A stretch of DNA of 64,000 nt from positions 1 to 64,000 of the forward strand of contig NZ_VFTC01000012.1 in NCBI RefSeq assembly GCF_007003975.1, written 5' to 3'. The stretch's first letter is position 1, and each line of letters begins with the position of its first letter. The translations under genes and the position numbers were made by a program. Positions 8,983 to 17,175 of the stretch are shown piece by piece. This stretch comes from Mesorhizobium sp. WSM4306. Its GTDB lineage: Bacteria > Pseudomonadota > Alphaproteobacteria > Rhizobiales > Rhizobiaceae. Below the pieces are notes generated by a model. That model did not search any database, was not told where the DNA came from, and worked only from the letters and a program-made list of their open reading frames with translations.

Positions 8983-9456
8983 GTGAATCATGAATCCGAT
9001 CAGCTTGATGCCATCGACCGCAGCCTGCTGCGGTTGCTGCAGGAGGACGGTCGCCGCACCACGCTCGATCTTGCCGCCCGAGTCGGCCTGTCGCCGACCG
9101 GCGCCAGCCAGCGGGTGAAGCGCCTGTTTCGTGACGGGTTCATCACTGCCGTCCGGGCCGTGCTCAATCCGCAAAAGATCGGCCGCGGCACGCTTGTCTT
9201 CATCGAAGTCAGGCTCGACCAGGCGGCGCCGCATGTGTTCGACCGTTTCGCCGAGGCGGTGGCGAAAGCCCCGGAAGTGCTGGAGTGCCATATGGTCGTC
9301 GGCGGCTTCGACTATCTGGTGAAGGCGCGCATTTCCGAGATGGCCGCCTACCAGGATTTCCTTAAACGCGTGATCCTGCCGCTGCCGGGTGTGCGGGAAA
9401 CCCACACCTATGCGTCGATATCGGACGTGAAGCCGGACGCGCTGCTGCCTGTGTGA
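8983..9456 (+). CDS. Lrp/AsnC-family transcriptional regulator
   Basis: A 157-residue protein with the Lrp layout: an N-terminal winged helix-turn-helix (DAIDRSLLRLLQEDGRRT, then LAARVGLSPTGASQRVKRL, about residues 9-45) and a C-terminal RAM ligand-binding/oligomerisation domain containing ECHMVVGGFDYLVKAR. The start is a GTG at 8983 with AGGGG 11 bases upstream; the ATG seven bases later is out of frame. It probably controls the divergent exporter and itself. Of the known types it resembles Lrp proper more than the short AsnC-like forms. Confidence 0.92.
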   Translation: MNHESDQLDAIDRSLLRLLQEDGRRTTLDLAARVGLSPTGASQRVKRLFRDGFITAVRAVLNPQKIGRGTLVFIEVRLDQAAPHVFDRFAEAVAKAPEVLECHMVVGGFDYLVKARISEMAAYQDFLKRVILPLPGVRETHTYASISDVKPDALLPV

Positions 9457-9473
9457 GACGGAGCGCCTGAAGT

Positions 9474-9728
9474 CAGGCGGCTCGAGAGACCTCCGGCGCC
9501 AGCGTCACATTCGCATCGCCCCACTGGGAGCTGATGTTCACCCGCTCGCTCTATGAAACGCCTGATATGGCCGCGCAGGGCGAGCACCTCAACGAACTGG
9601 CACGGCTTGTCGACGCCGGCACCATCCGTACCACTTTGGCCGAGACGTTCGCCGCCAACCTGAAGCGCGCCCATGCGCTGATCGAGACCGGCAAGGCCAA
9701 GAGCAAGATCGTGCTCGAGGGATTTTGA
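9474..9728 (+). pseudogene. Remnant of a zinc-type alcohol dehydrogenase gene (C-terminal end)
   Basis: The frame after the stop at 9468-9470 encodes VTFASPHWELMFTRS, then YETPDM, RTTL, and NLKRAHALIETGKAKSKIVLEGF to TGA 9728. This is the C-terminus of MDR-family zinc-binding alcohol dehydrogenases (YhfP/ZADH type), in which the end reads close to SPHWELMFTRS and NLKRAH..GKIVLEGF. The first about 250 residues, including cofactor and zinc sites, are missing. About five residues also appear deleted before AANLKRAH compared with what I recall of the family. No start with a ribosome binding site is present. I call it a decayed fragment. Confidence 0.7.
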
Positions 9729-9738
9729 GAGGCAGCGT

Positions 9739-10389
9739 TTAGTTCCGCAGGAATTCCGCGATCTCGCTGAAAACCTTGACGAACATGGCTTCGGTCAGGA
9801 CACCGGTGTTGGTGTTGTATCGTGAGCAATGGTAGCTGGAAAACAGTGTAACTGTGCCGGCCTTGAGGCGGCCACCATGCTTGAACGGATAGGCGGCCAC
9901 GCGGCCGCCCAGCGCCCTGACCGTCGACTGATGCGCGATCGAACCGAGCGCCAGCACGGCGCGCAGCCTGGTGAAGCGCGCAATCGTCGGCACCAAGAAA
10001 CTGCGGCAGGTGGCGATCTCGGCGCCGACCGGCTTGTTCTCCGGCGGCACGCAGCGCACCGCATTGGTGATCGCGGTGCCGATCAGCTGCAGCCCGTCAT
10101 CGGGCCGCGCCTTGAACTCGCCGCGCGCAAAGCCGTGCGCAATCAGCGTCGAGTAGAGCAGGTCGCCGGCATAGTCGCCGGTGAACGGCCGCCCCGTCCG
10201 GTTGGCGCCGCGCAGGCCAGGCGCCAGTCCGACGATCAGCAGCTCGACGGCGCCGTCGCCCTCAGGCGGCAGGAAGGTCGGCACCGGCGCATTGAACCAG
10301 GATGGTTCGCGCTGCCGCCAGTCTGCGATGAAATCATGCAGGCGCGGGCAGAGCGGGCAGTCGCGGTCGGGTTCGGAAGCGGCGTTCAA
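9739..10389 (-). CDS. Family 5 uracil-DNA glycosylase (UdgB-like, Fe-S)
   Basis: A 216-residue DNA repair enzyme that excises uracil, and in this family other deaminated bases. Motif A reads GLAPGLRGANRTGRPFTGD (about residues 54-72) without the catalytic Asp/Asn of family 1 enzymes, as expected for type 5. Motif B region SSYHCSRYNTNTG carries H187. Four cysteines (C11, C14, C113, C128) fit a 4Fe-4S cluster. No ATG is available; the frame opens with TTG at 10389, twelve bases behind the stop of the NYN gene and preceded by GAGAAG. The two genes are likely co-transcribed. Confidence 0.85.
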   Translation of the reverse strand: MNAASEPDRDCPLCPRLHDFIADWRQREPSWFNAPVPTFLPPEGDGAVELLIVGLAPGLRGANRTGRPFTGDYAGDLLYSTLIAHGFARGEFKARPDDGLQLIGTAITNAVRCVPPENKPVGAEIATCRSFLVPTIARFTRLRAVLALGSIAHQSTVRALGGRVAAYPFKHGGRLKAGTVTLFSSYHCSRYNTNTGVLTEAMFVKVFSEIAEFLRN

Positions 10390-10401
10390 GGCGACCGCTT
10401 C

Positions 10402-10983
10402 TCAATAATCTTCCTCGTCGACCTCAGCCGGCTCGGGCCGGCGCACCGGCCGCTCGGAGGGATCGCGGCCGACCTCGTTCTTCAGCGATGTCAGGTCGAT
10501 GAAGTGGTCGGCCTGGCGGCGCAGATCGTCCGAAATCATCGGCGGCTGCGAGGCCATGGTGGAGACGATCGAGACCTTGCGGCCGCGCCGCTGCAGCGCC
10601 TCGACCAGTGTGCGGAAATCGCCGTCTCCGGAGAAGATGACATAGTGGTCGACGACATCGGCAAGTTCGAGCGCATCGACGGTCAGCTCGATGTCCATGT
10701 TGCCCTTGATCTTGCGGCGGCCGGTCGAGTCGGTGAATTCCTTGGCCGGCTTGGTCACCACCTTGAAGCCATTATAGTCGAGCCAGTCGATCAGCGGCCG
10801 TATCGAAGAGTATTCCTGATCCTCGACCAATGCGGTGTAGTAGTAGGCGCGCAGCAGATAGCCGCGCTTTTGAAAGCTCGACAGCAGTTTGCGGTAGTCT
10901 ATGTCGAAGCCGAGCGCCCGAGAGGTGGCGTAAAGATTGGCGCCGTCGATGAAAAGAGCGATTTTTTCACGGGGGTCGAACAT
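10402..10983 (-). CDS. NYN-domain protein (LabA/DUF88 family, putative nuclease)
   Basis: A 193-residue protein with the PIN-like NYN fold. Acidic active-site positions are visible in ALFIDGANLY (D14), GNMDIELTVDAL (D96 region) and FSGDGDFRTLV (D119/D121 region). Families of this kind are predicted metal-dependent RNases. The C-terminus is an acidic, proline-containing tail ending EVDEEDY. The start is ATG 10983 with AAGGA in position. It is divergent from rpoZ and followed by the uracil-DNA glycosylase gene. Confidence 0.87.
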   Translation of the reverse strand: MFDPREKIALFIDGANLYATSRALGFDIDYRKLLSSFQKRGYLLRAYYYTALVEDQEYSSIRPLIDWLDYNGFKVVTKPAKEFTDSTGRRKIKGNMDIELTVDALELADVVDHYVIFSGDGDFRTLVEALQRRGRKVSIVSTMASQPPMISDDLRRQADHFIDLTSLKNEVGRDPSERPVRRPEPAEVDEEDY

Positions 10984-11048
10984 GGCAATATTCCTTTTTC
11001 GAAATAGGTGGCGGACTAATCGAAATGGGTCTGATATATCGGTCGGCT

Positions 11049-11077
11049 CGTAAATAAACCGGCTGACCTTTCGTCAA
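11049..11077 (-). promoter_or_regulatory. Possible promoter of the NYN-UDG pair in the 330-bp rpoZ upstream region
   Basis: The region 10984-11313 separates the divergent NYN and rpoZ genes and has no supported coding frame. On the minus strand TTGACG (11072-11077) and TTTACG (11049-11054) are 17 bases apart, a plausible -35/-10 pair. For rpoZ, a weaker CTTGTA...TTATGG pair lies about 60 bases before its ATG. Confidence 0.35.
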
Positions 11078-11313
11078 CCGAGATAGCGCCAGTTTTACGG
11101 CAATCCAAGGGTGCCTGGCCGACTGCAAGCAATTGTGATCGGGGCCGTATCGTCGCCGGTGGGCAGGCTTCGCCGGCAAGGCATTCATCGGCGCCCGAAA
11201 CCGGTATTGGTCGGCCCATGAGGTCACAGTGCCATAATGCTTGTATTTTGGCGGCGTTCGGGTTATGGACCGCGCCTGTTTTCCATCAAATCCAGGCATG
11301 AAAGGGGCAATCA

Positions 11314-11715
11314 ATGGCCCGCGTAACCGTTGAAGACTGCATCGACAAGGTCGACAACCGCTTCGAGCTCGTGCTGCTCGCCGGCCATCGCGCCCGCCAG
11401 ATCAGCCAGGGCGCGCCGATCACCGTGCCGCGCGACAACGACAAGAATCCGGTCGTGGCGCTGCGCGAGATCGCCGATGAGACGCTGTCGCCCGACGACC
11501 TCAAGGAAGATCTGATCCACTCGCTGCAGAAGCATGTCGAGGTCGACGAGCCCGAAGCCGACGGCGAGGCGATCGCCGACCAGACCGGCGGCGCAGTCGC
11601 GGCAACCGATGCTGACGACGCCGAAGAAAACGTCACCTTCGATCGCATGACCGAGGAAGACTTGCTGGCCGGCATCGAAGGCCTGGTACCGCCGGAAAAG
11701 AGCGACGACTACTAA
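11314..11715 (+). CDS. rpoZ: DNA-directed RNA polymerase subunit omega
   Basis: A 133-residue protein beginning [20 protein letters not shown], followed by [10 protein letters not shown] and VALREIADE, the conserved omega core that folds around the beta' C-terminus. As in other Rhizobiales, an acidic extension (about residues 60-133, rich in Asp, Glu and Ala) follows the core. The gene is placed directly upstream of rsh, the conserved rpoZ-spoT order, and is separated from it by hairpins, so rsh may have its own promoter. Confidence 0.96.
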   Translation: MARVTVEDCIDKVDNRFELVLLAGHRARQISQGAPITVPRDNDKNPVVALREIADETLSPDDLKEDLIHSLQKHVEVDEPEADGEAIADQTGGAVAATDADDAEENVTFDRMTEEDLLAGIEGLVPPEKSDDY

Positions 11716-11730
11716 GCGGCGCTCTGGACC

Positions 11731-11813
11731 TGCCGGGAATATGGTTCCGGCACTTCCGTCCCGTCAGTTTCGTGGCTATCTATGAGATGCGCCGTACGCT
11801 AGTGCGGCGCATC
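11731..11813 (+). terminator. Two hairpins between rpoZ and rsh
   Basis: The first hairpin (11731-11752) pairs TGCCGGGAA with TTCCGGCA, one base bulged. The second (11786-11813) has a perfect 9-bp stem GATGCGCCG/CGGCGCATC with a ten-base loop. There is no long U-tract, so termination may be partial. Confidence 0.5.
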
Positions 11814-11842
11814 AATCATTTCAGCACCGCGAGAACCCGCCC

Positions 11843-14074
11843 ATGATGCGTCAGTATGAGCTTGTCGAGCGCGTCGCGCGCTACAAGCCTGACGTCAACG
11901 AGGCGTTGCTCAACAAGGCCTATGTCTACGCCATGCAGAAGCATGGCCACCAGAAGCGCGCTTCCGGCGATCCCTATTTCTCGCATCCGCTCGAAGTCGC
12001 AGCCATCCTCACTGAAATGCACATGGACGAGGCGACGATCGCTGTCGCTCTGCTGCACGACACGATCGAGGACACGACCGCGACGCGGGCCGAGATCGAC
12101 GATCTGTTTGGCCCCGAAATGGGCAAACTGGTCGAGGGCCTGACCAAGCTGAAGAAGCTCGATCTGGTCTCCAAGAAGGCCGAGCAGGCGGAGAACCTGC
12201 GCAAGCTGTTGCTGGCCATCTCGGAGGACGTGCGCGTCCTCCTGGTCAAGCTCGCCGACCGTTTGCACAATATGCGCACCCTCGACCACATGCCGGAAGC
12301 CAAGCGCCTGCGCATCGCCGAGGAGACGATGGATATCTACGCGCCGCTGGCCGGGCGCATGGGCATGCAAGGCATGCGCGAGGAACTGGAAGAGATCGCC
12401 TTCCGTTTCATCAATCCGGAAGCCTATCGCGCCGTCACCGCAAGGCTTGCCGAGATCTTCGAGCGCAACAAAGGGGTGCTGACCGACATTGAGAAGGCGC
12501 TGTCGGCGCTGTTCGAAAAGCATGCGATCAACGCCGGCGTGAAGAGCCGGCAGAAGAAGCCGTGGTCGGTATTCCGCAAGATGGAGGCCAAGGCGCTGTC
12601 CTTCGAGCAGCTCTCCGACATCTTCGGTTTCCGCGTCGTCGTCGACAGCGTCGAAGATTGCTACCGCGCGCTCGGCGCCATCCACACGACATGGTCGATG
12701 GTGCCCGGCCGCTTCAAGGATTACATCTCGACGCCCAAGCAGAACGACTACCGTTCGATCCACACCACCATCGTTGGCCCCTCGCGCCAGCGTGTCGAAT
12801 TGCAGATCCGCACCCGCGAGATGAACAAGATCGCCGAATATGGCGTCGCTGCCCATTCGATCTACAAGGACACTGGCGGCAAGACCAACGGTGCCGCCCA
12901 TACGATCTCGAAAGAGACCAACGCCTATGCCTGGCTGCGGCGGACCATCGAGCAGCTGGCTGAAGGCGACAACCCGGAAGATTTCCTCGAGAACACCAAG
13001 CTCGAGCTGTTCCAGGACCAGGTGTTCTGCTTCACGCCGAAAGGCATGCTGATCGCGCTGCCGCGCGGCGCTACCCCCATAGACTTCGCCTATGCCGTTC
13101 ACACCGATGTCGGCGACACCTGCGTCGGCGCCAAGGTCAATGGCCGCATCATGCCTCTGATGACCGAGCTCAAGAACGGCGACGAGGTCGAGATCATCCG
13201 CTCCAAGGCGCAGGTGCCGCCGGCGGCGTGGGAGTCGGTGGTCGTCACCGGCAAGGCGCGCTCGGCCATCCGCCGCGCCACCAAGAATGCCATCCGCAAG
13301 CAATACTCGGGTCTCGGCGCCCGCATTCTCGAGCGCGCTTTCGAGCGCGCCGGCAAGACCTTCACCAAGGAAAACCTGAAGCCGGTGCTGCACCGGCTGG
13401 CACGCAAGGACATCGAGGATGTGCTGGCCTCGGTCGGGCGAGGCGAACTGGCCTCCACCGACGTCATGAAGGCGGTCTTCCCGGACTACAAGGACGAGCG
13501 CGTCACCGTCAGCGCTCCCAAGCAGCGGGAGGAGGGCTGGTCGAAGATCCGCAACGCTGCCGGCATGCTGTTCCAGATGCCCGGTACGCGAGCCGCGCGC
13601 AAGGACAAGGACCAGCCACGCGATGGCGCTGTGCCGATCCGCGGCGTGCGAGGCGACCTGCCGGTGCGCTTCGCGCCGGAAGGGGCTGTGCCCGGCGACC
13701 GCATCGTCGGCATCGTCCAGCCCGGCACCGGCATCACCATCTATCCCATCCAGTCGCCGGCGCTGCAGGCCTTCGACGACCAGCCGGAACGCTGGATCGA
13801 CGTGCGCTGGGACATTGACGAGCAGACCAAGGAACGCTTTCCGGCGCGCGTCTCGGTCACCGCCATCAATGCGCCAGGGTCGTTGGCCGACATCGCCCAG
13901 GTGGTTGCCTCGAACGACGCCAACATCCATACGCTGTCGATGGTGCGCACCGCGCCCGACTTCACCGAAATGCTGATCGATCTCGAAGTCTGGGATCTGA
14001 AGCACCTCAACCGGCTGCTGTCGCAGCTCAAGGACAATTCGAGCGTCAGCGATGCGCGGCGCGTCAACGGCTAA
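11843..14074 (+). CDS. rsh: Bifunctional (p)ppGpp synthetase/hydrolase (RelA/SpoT homolog)
   Basis: A 743-residue stringent-response regulator. The N-terminal HD hydrolase domain is intact (H48, H72-D73 in LLHDTIED, and ADRLHNMRT), so it can degrade (p)ppGpp. The synthetase domain follows (about 240-400; DIFGFRVVVDS, DYISTPKQNDYRSIHT, ELQIRT). The TGS domain is about 395-460 (VFCFTPKG, LPRGATPIDFAY), then a helical/zinc-finger-like region, and a C-terminal ACT domain (about 665-735). Alphaproteobacteria usually have this one long Rsh. The start is ATG 11843; a second ATG follows directly, and MRQYELVERV is the common N-terminus. pyrE follows after 24 bases. Confidence 0.96.
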   Translation: MMRQYELVERVARYKPDVNEALLNKAYVYAMQKHGHQKRASGDPYFSHPLEVAAILTEMHMDEATIAVALLHDTIEDTTATRAEIDDLFGPEMGKLVEGLTKLKKLDLVSKKAEQAENLRKLLLAISEDVRVLLVKLADRLHNMRTLDHMPEAKRLRIAEETMDIYAPLAGRMGMQGMREELEEIAFRFINPEAYRAVTARLAEIFERNKGVLTDIEKALSALFEKHAINAGVKSRQKKPWSVFRKMEAKALSFEQLSDIFGFRVVVDSVEDCYRALGAIHTTWSMVPGRFKDYISTPKQNDYRSIHTTIVGPSRQRVELQIRTREMNKIAEYGVAAHSIYKDTGGKTNGAAHTISKETNAYAWLRRTIEQLAEGDNPEDFLENTKLELFQDQVFCFTPKGMLIALPRGATPIDFAYAVHTDVGDTCVGAKVNGRIMPLMTELKNGDEVEIIRSKAQVPPAAWESVVVTGKARSAIRRATKNAIRKQYSGLGARILERAFERAGKTFTKENLKPVLHRLARKDIEDVLASVGRGELASTDVMKAVFPDYKDERVTVSAPKQREEGWSKIRNAAGMLFQMPGTRAARKDKDQPRDGAVPIRGVRGDLPVRFAPEGAVPGDRIVGIVQPGTGITIYPIQSPALQAFDDQPERWIDVRWDIDEQTKERFPARVSVTAINAPGSLADIAQVVASNDANIHTLSMVRTAPDFTEMLIDLEVWDLKHLNRLLSQLKDNSSVSDARRVNG

Positions 14075-14098
14075 CCACTGATTTCGGGGCAGGGCAGG

Positions 14099-14677
14099 AT
14101 GAATACGGACGAAGTGCTGGGCATATTCCGCGAGGCGGGCGCTGTTCTGGAGGGACATTTCATTCTGACGTCCGGCCTGCGCAGTCCGGTCTTCCTGCAG
14201 AAGGCGCGGGTCTTCATGCATGCCGACAAGACCGAGCGCCTGTGCAAGGCACTGGCCGAAAAGATCCGCAAGGCGGTGCCGGGCAAGATCGACTATGTCG
14301 TCGGCCCGGCGATCGGTGGCCTGATCCCGGCCTATGAGACCTCGCGCCATCTCGGCGTGCCCGCAATCTGGGTCGAGCGCGAAGGCGGCGAGTTCAGGCT
14401 GCGCCGCTTCGAGATCGCGCCGGGATCGCGCGTCGTCATTGTCGAGGACATCGTCACCACGGGCCTCTCGATCCGCGAGACCATCGACTGCCTGCGCGCG
14501 CTTGGCGCCGAAGTGGTGGCCGCCGCCTGCATCATCGATCGCTCGGCCGGCAAGACCAATGTCGGCGTGCCGCTGATCGCGCTCGCCGAATACGAAGTGC
14601 CCGCCTATCCCGCCGACCGCCTGCCGCCGGAACTGGCCGCCATCCCGGCGATCAAACCCGGCAGCCGCAACATCTGA
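14099..14677 (+). CDS. pyrE: Orotate phosphoribosyltransferase
   Basis: A 192-residue enzyme of de novo pyrimidine synthesis that makes OMP from orotate and PRPP. The PRPP-binding loop is [13 protein letters not shown] (about residues 112-124), and SGLRSPVF near residue 25 and [11 protein letters not shown] match the family. It is 24 bases behind rsh and probably cotranscribed. The pathway partner dihydroorotase is encoded separately at 37.8 kb. Confidence 0.95.
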   Translation: MNTDEVLGIFREAGAVLEGHFILTSGLRSPVFLQKARVFMHADKTERLCKALAEKIRKAVPGKIDYVVGPAIGGLIPAYETSRHLGVPAIWVEREGGEFRLRRFEIAPGSRVVIVEDIVTTGLSIRETIDCLRALGAEVVAAACIIDRSAGKTNVGVPLIALAEYEVPAYPADRLPPELAAIPAIKPGSRNI

Positions 14678-14724
14678 GGGAATGCATCTCGCCCAACAGT
14701 GCGCTGGACCTTCCGCAATGAAAG

Positions 14725-15126
14725 TCAGGCCGCCTCTTGCTGCATTGCCTTCTCCGCCGCCTTGGCGAGAAAACCAGATCGCGTATAGCCGTGAGCCTCA
14801 GCAAACGCATCGATCCGTTGAAGAACATCAGCCGGTAGGGTGACGTTTACTCGCACCACCTTTTTAGCATCGGTTTTCACCCCAATCAGAATAGCTACGC
14901 CATCGCGATTGATCGCTGATGCCATAATCTCAGCCAGAGACGAGGGCTCCGGAATAGCCTCTCCGTCCTCAACGAGTCCTTCGATATGGAAGGCAAGGGC
15001 TTCTTCGGCCATGCCTCGGGCGTCGTCCAAGTCTTCACCCGCCGTAACCAGGCCGGGAAAATCAGGAAAAGAGACGCCAAAGTCGCTTTCAGCATCCTTA
15101 TGGATAAGTCCGATATACTGCTGCAT
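14725..15126 (-). CDS. hicB: HicB-family antitoxin
   Basis: A 133-residue antitoxin with the HicB partial RNase-H-like N-terminal domain (YIGLIHKDAESDFGVSFPDFPG, containing the hallmark Y-x-x-x-x-x-D/E..G-x-x-F-P-D-x-P-G pattern) and a C-terminal ribbon-helix-helix DNA-binding segment (VRVNVTLPADVLQRIDAF, then GYTRSGFL). The start is ATG 15126, preceded by GAGGTGAG, which overlaps the end of hicA; an upstream GTG at 15135 would overlap hicA by four bases. The toxin gene comes first, the usual hicAB order. It neutralises HicA and probably represses the operon through the palindrome at 15321-15338. Confidence 0.92.
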   Translation of the reverse strand: MQQYIGLIHKDAESDFGVSFPDFPGLVTAGEDLDDARGMAEEALAFHIEGLVEDGEAIPEPSSLAEIMASAINRDGVAILIGVKTDAKKVVRVNVTLPADVLQRIDAFAEAHGYTRSGFLAKAAEKAMQQEAA

Positions 15127-15131
15127 GGTTC

Positions 15132-15320
15132 TCACCTCAGTTTCAGTCCGGATTGTTTTTCGATGCTGCGCAGGGTGCCGATGGGTATGTCTCGTTTGGG
15201 GTGTGGTACGGTGACCCGTCCCGGTTTGTCGTGGTGCTTGAATTGAGCATGACTGCCTTTTCGAGCAACTTCAAACCAACCATCAGCAACCAACTTTACA
15301 ATCACGTCGGCACTCTTCAT
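15132..15320 (-). CDS. hicA: HicA-family mRNA interferase toxin
   Basis: A 62-residue double-stranded-RNA-binding-fold toxin. The motif RKGSHAQFKH contains the catalytic His, and VTVPHPKRDIPIGTLRSIEKQSGL is the standard C-terminus. The frame stays open upstream to 15428, but the family N-terminus (MKSADVIVKLVADGW) starts at ATG 15320. No Shine-Dalgarno is visible: the bases directly before the ATG are a perfect palindrome, so the mRNA may be leaderless or poorly translated. The gene ends five bases before the hicB ATG. Confidence 0.92.
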   Translation of the reverse strand: MKSADVIVKLVADGWFEVARKGSHAQFKHHDKPGRVTVPHPKRDIPIGTLRSIEKQSGLKLR

Positions 15321-15338
15321 GTGTGTATAAATACACAC
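15321..15338. promoter_or_regulatory. Probable hicAB operator
   Basis: Perfect 8-bp inverted repeat GTGTGTAT-AA-ATACACAC that ends exactly at the base before the hicA ATG. It contains a TATA-like element and occupies the place of the ribosome binding site. It is most likely bound by the HicB ribbon-helix-helix domain. Confidence 0.65.
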
Positions 15339-15442
15339 CAATGCCGTACCGATGTCAATGAAAACCGGTCTGGTAGAAGATGAAGGTCGTTCGAAAGTGT
15401 GCGGCGGTTTTGGAGCAACGACATGCATAAGGGAAAAACACT

Positions 15443-15823
15443 ATGATCGCCGGTATCGATCATTTCGTGCTGACGGTCCGCTCGGTGGAGGCCACCTGCG
15501 CGTTCTATCAGCGCGTGCTTGGCCTGAAACGTCTCGACGAGCCGAACCGGCCGACGGCGCTGCTGTTCGGATCGCAGAAGGTCAACCTGCATGAAGTTGG
15601 CCGCACATTTGAGCCGAAAGCCAGGACGCCGACGGCCGGGTCCGGCGATTTCTGTCTGGTCGCCGCCAGGCCGCTTGCCGAGATTTGTGGCAGCCTGGAG
15701 GCCAATGGCGTCGCAATAGAAGTCGGTCCGGTCGAACGTACCGGCGCTCGCGGCCCAATGATGTCGGTCTATTTCCGCGACCCGGACGGCAATCTGGTCG
15801 AAGTCAGCGACTATCGGGAATAG
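15443..15823 (+). CDS. VOC-family (glyoxalase/bleomycin-resistance-like) protein
   Basis: A 126-residue single-domain protein of the vicinal oxygen chelate fold. The first half reads GIDHFVLTVRSVEATCAFYQRVLG and the second ends FRDPDGNLVEVSDY, the two metal-binding beta-alpha-beta-beta-beta modules. Candidate metal ligands are H7 and the Glu of LVEVSDY. Proteins of this subgroup are often labelled virulence or glyoxalase-like proteins, but the reaction is not known. It is divergent from hicAB. The 260 bases after it hold no gene that I can support. Confidence 0.88.
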   Translation: MIAGIDHFVLTVRSVEATCAFYQRVLGLKRLDEPNRPTALLFGSQKVNLHEVGRTFEPKARTPTAGSGDFCLVAARPLAEICGSLEANGVAIEVGPVERTGARGPMMSVYFRDPDGNLVEVSDYRE

Positions 15824-16085
15824 TCTATCCGCCTCGGCGTCGTCTTCGCGGGCGGGCCTTGTCGTCGTCATCTAACCTCTCACCTGAGGTCGTCCTCAGT
15901 TTCGCCCCAATAGCGCTCTTTTACAGGACTGCGGCAGACCAGCGCGGCGGGGTTTCGTTGTTCCGCGGCAAGGCAGTCGCTATATTAAAGTCGTTGTTGC
16001 CTTTCTGCGCCCTCGAAGCGCAAGATGGACCTATCGCGTCTGGCCTGGGATGGTTGGGGCGTTGCTGAACGGGAATTGAAACAGA

Positions 16086-16670
16086 GTGCTTTTTCGACGC
16101 CGCAAGCCTGATGGCCTGTTGGAGCGGGTGCGTACCTATCTATGGCCGCGCCGCTCGTTTTCCCGCTCGTTGCAGTATTTCTCCAAGCGCATCCTCAGGC
16201 TGAAGGCGACGCCGCACGCAGTGGCGGCCGGCGTCGCGGCCGGCGTTTTCGCCTCTTTCTTCCCGCTCGGCTTCCATTTCGCCGTCGCCGCCGTGCTCTG
16301 CTGGGTAATCGCCGGCAATCTGGTGGCCGCCGCCCTCGGCGCGGTATTCTTCGGCAATCCACTCACCTTCCCGCTGCTATGGGGGGCGTCCTGGGAAGTA
16401 GGCAAGCTGATCCTGCATGAGCGCCTGCCCAAGAACGGGCCACCCGCGCATCTCGGCGAAATGATGCATACGCTGTCGTTCGCCAAGCTGTGGCACCCGA
16501 TCCTGGAGCCGATGTTGATCGGCGCTGTGCCGCTCGGGCTGGTCTTCGGCCTGATTTTCTACGGAATCACCCGCTGGGGCATGACCGCCTTTCGCGAGCA
16601 GCGCCGGAAGCGCATGGCCGAACGGGCGCACAAGGCCGGGCACGGCGGGCGGGAAGTTCCGGCGGAATGA
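16086..16670 (+). CDS. DUF2062 membrane protein
   Basis: A 194-residue protein with a basic N-terminus ([10 protein letters not shown]), the conserved segment [23 protein letters not shown], a second hydrophobic helix pair, [11 protein letters not shown] and a C-terminal membrane helix before a basic tail. This matches the DUF2062 family of small inner-membrane proteins, whose function is not established. The start is GTG 16086. Its stop overlaps the acpS start (ATGA at 16667-16670), so the two are translationally coupled. Confidence 0.9.
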   Translation: MLFRRRKPDGLLERVRTYLWPRRSFSRSLQYFSKRILRLKATPHAVAAGVAAGVFASFFPLGFHFAVAAVLCWVIAGNLVAAALGAVFFGNPLTFPLLWGASWEVGKLILHERLPKNGPPAHLGEMMHTLSFAKLWHPILEPMLIGAVPLGLVFGLIFYGITRWGMTAFREQRRKRMAERAHKAGHGGREVPAE

Positions 16671-17080
16671 TCATCGGCATCGGCAGCGACCTGATCGACA
16701 TCAGACGCATCGAAAAGTCGCTGGAACGGCATGGCCAGCGTTTCATCCAGCGCATCTACACCGAAGTCGAGCAGGCCCGCTCCGAGGGCCGTGCCGGGCG
16801 TGCCGCCTCCTATGCCAAGCGCTTCGCTGCCAAGGAAGCCTGCGCCAAGGCGCTCGGCACGGGCCTGGCGCAAGGTGTGTTCTGGCGCGATATGGGCGTC
16901 GTCAACCTGCCCAGCGGCAAGCCGACCATGGCGCTGGCCGGCGGGGCGGCTGCGCGACTGGCCAGAATCCTGCCGCAAGGACACAAAGCGGCGATCCACC
17001 TCACAATCACCGATGATTTCCCGCTTGCTCAAGCCTTTGTGATCATCGAGGCGCTGCCCGCCGAACAAGCGCCACATTGA
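16667..17080 (+). CDS. acpS: Holo-[acyl-carrier-protein] synthase
   Basis: A 137-residue 4'-phosphopantetheinyl transferase that activates acyl carrier protein using CoA. The N-terminus [16 protein letters not shown] has the Mg-binding D8, and [15 protein letters not shown] holds the second metal/CoA motif. I start at ATG 16667 because it forms an ATGA overlap with the DUF2062 gene and gives the family N-terminus. It heads the acpS-lepB-rnc-era block that is conserved in Rhizobiales. Confidence 0.96.
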   Translation: MIIGIGSDLIDIRRIEKSLERHGQRFIQRIYTEVEQARSEGRAGRAASYAKRFAAKEACAKALGTGLAQGVFWRDMGVVNLPSGKPTMALAGGAAARLARILPQGHKAAIHLTITDDFPLAQAFVIIEALPAEQAPH

Positions 17081-17175
17081 TTGCATCTGACGACCGGCGA
17101 TTATATCTAGCGCTGGCATGACGTTGCCCAGCGCGCGCCGAGACTCTATACCATCCAAGCACAATCGAGGACGAC

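Noticed and set aside
11816..14350. 844-codon frame opposite rsh
   Set aside because: It is the antisense shadow of rsh and pyrE; its composition is that of reverse codons and no domain is recognisable.
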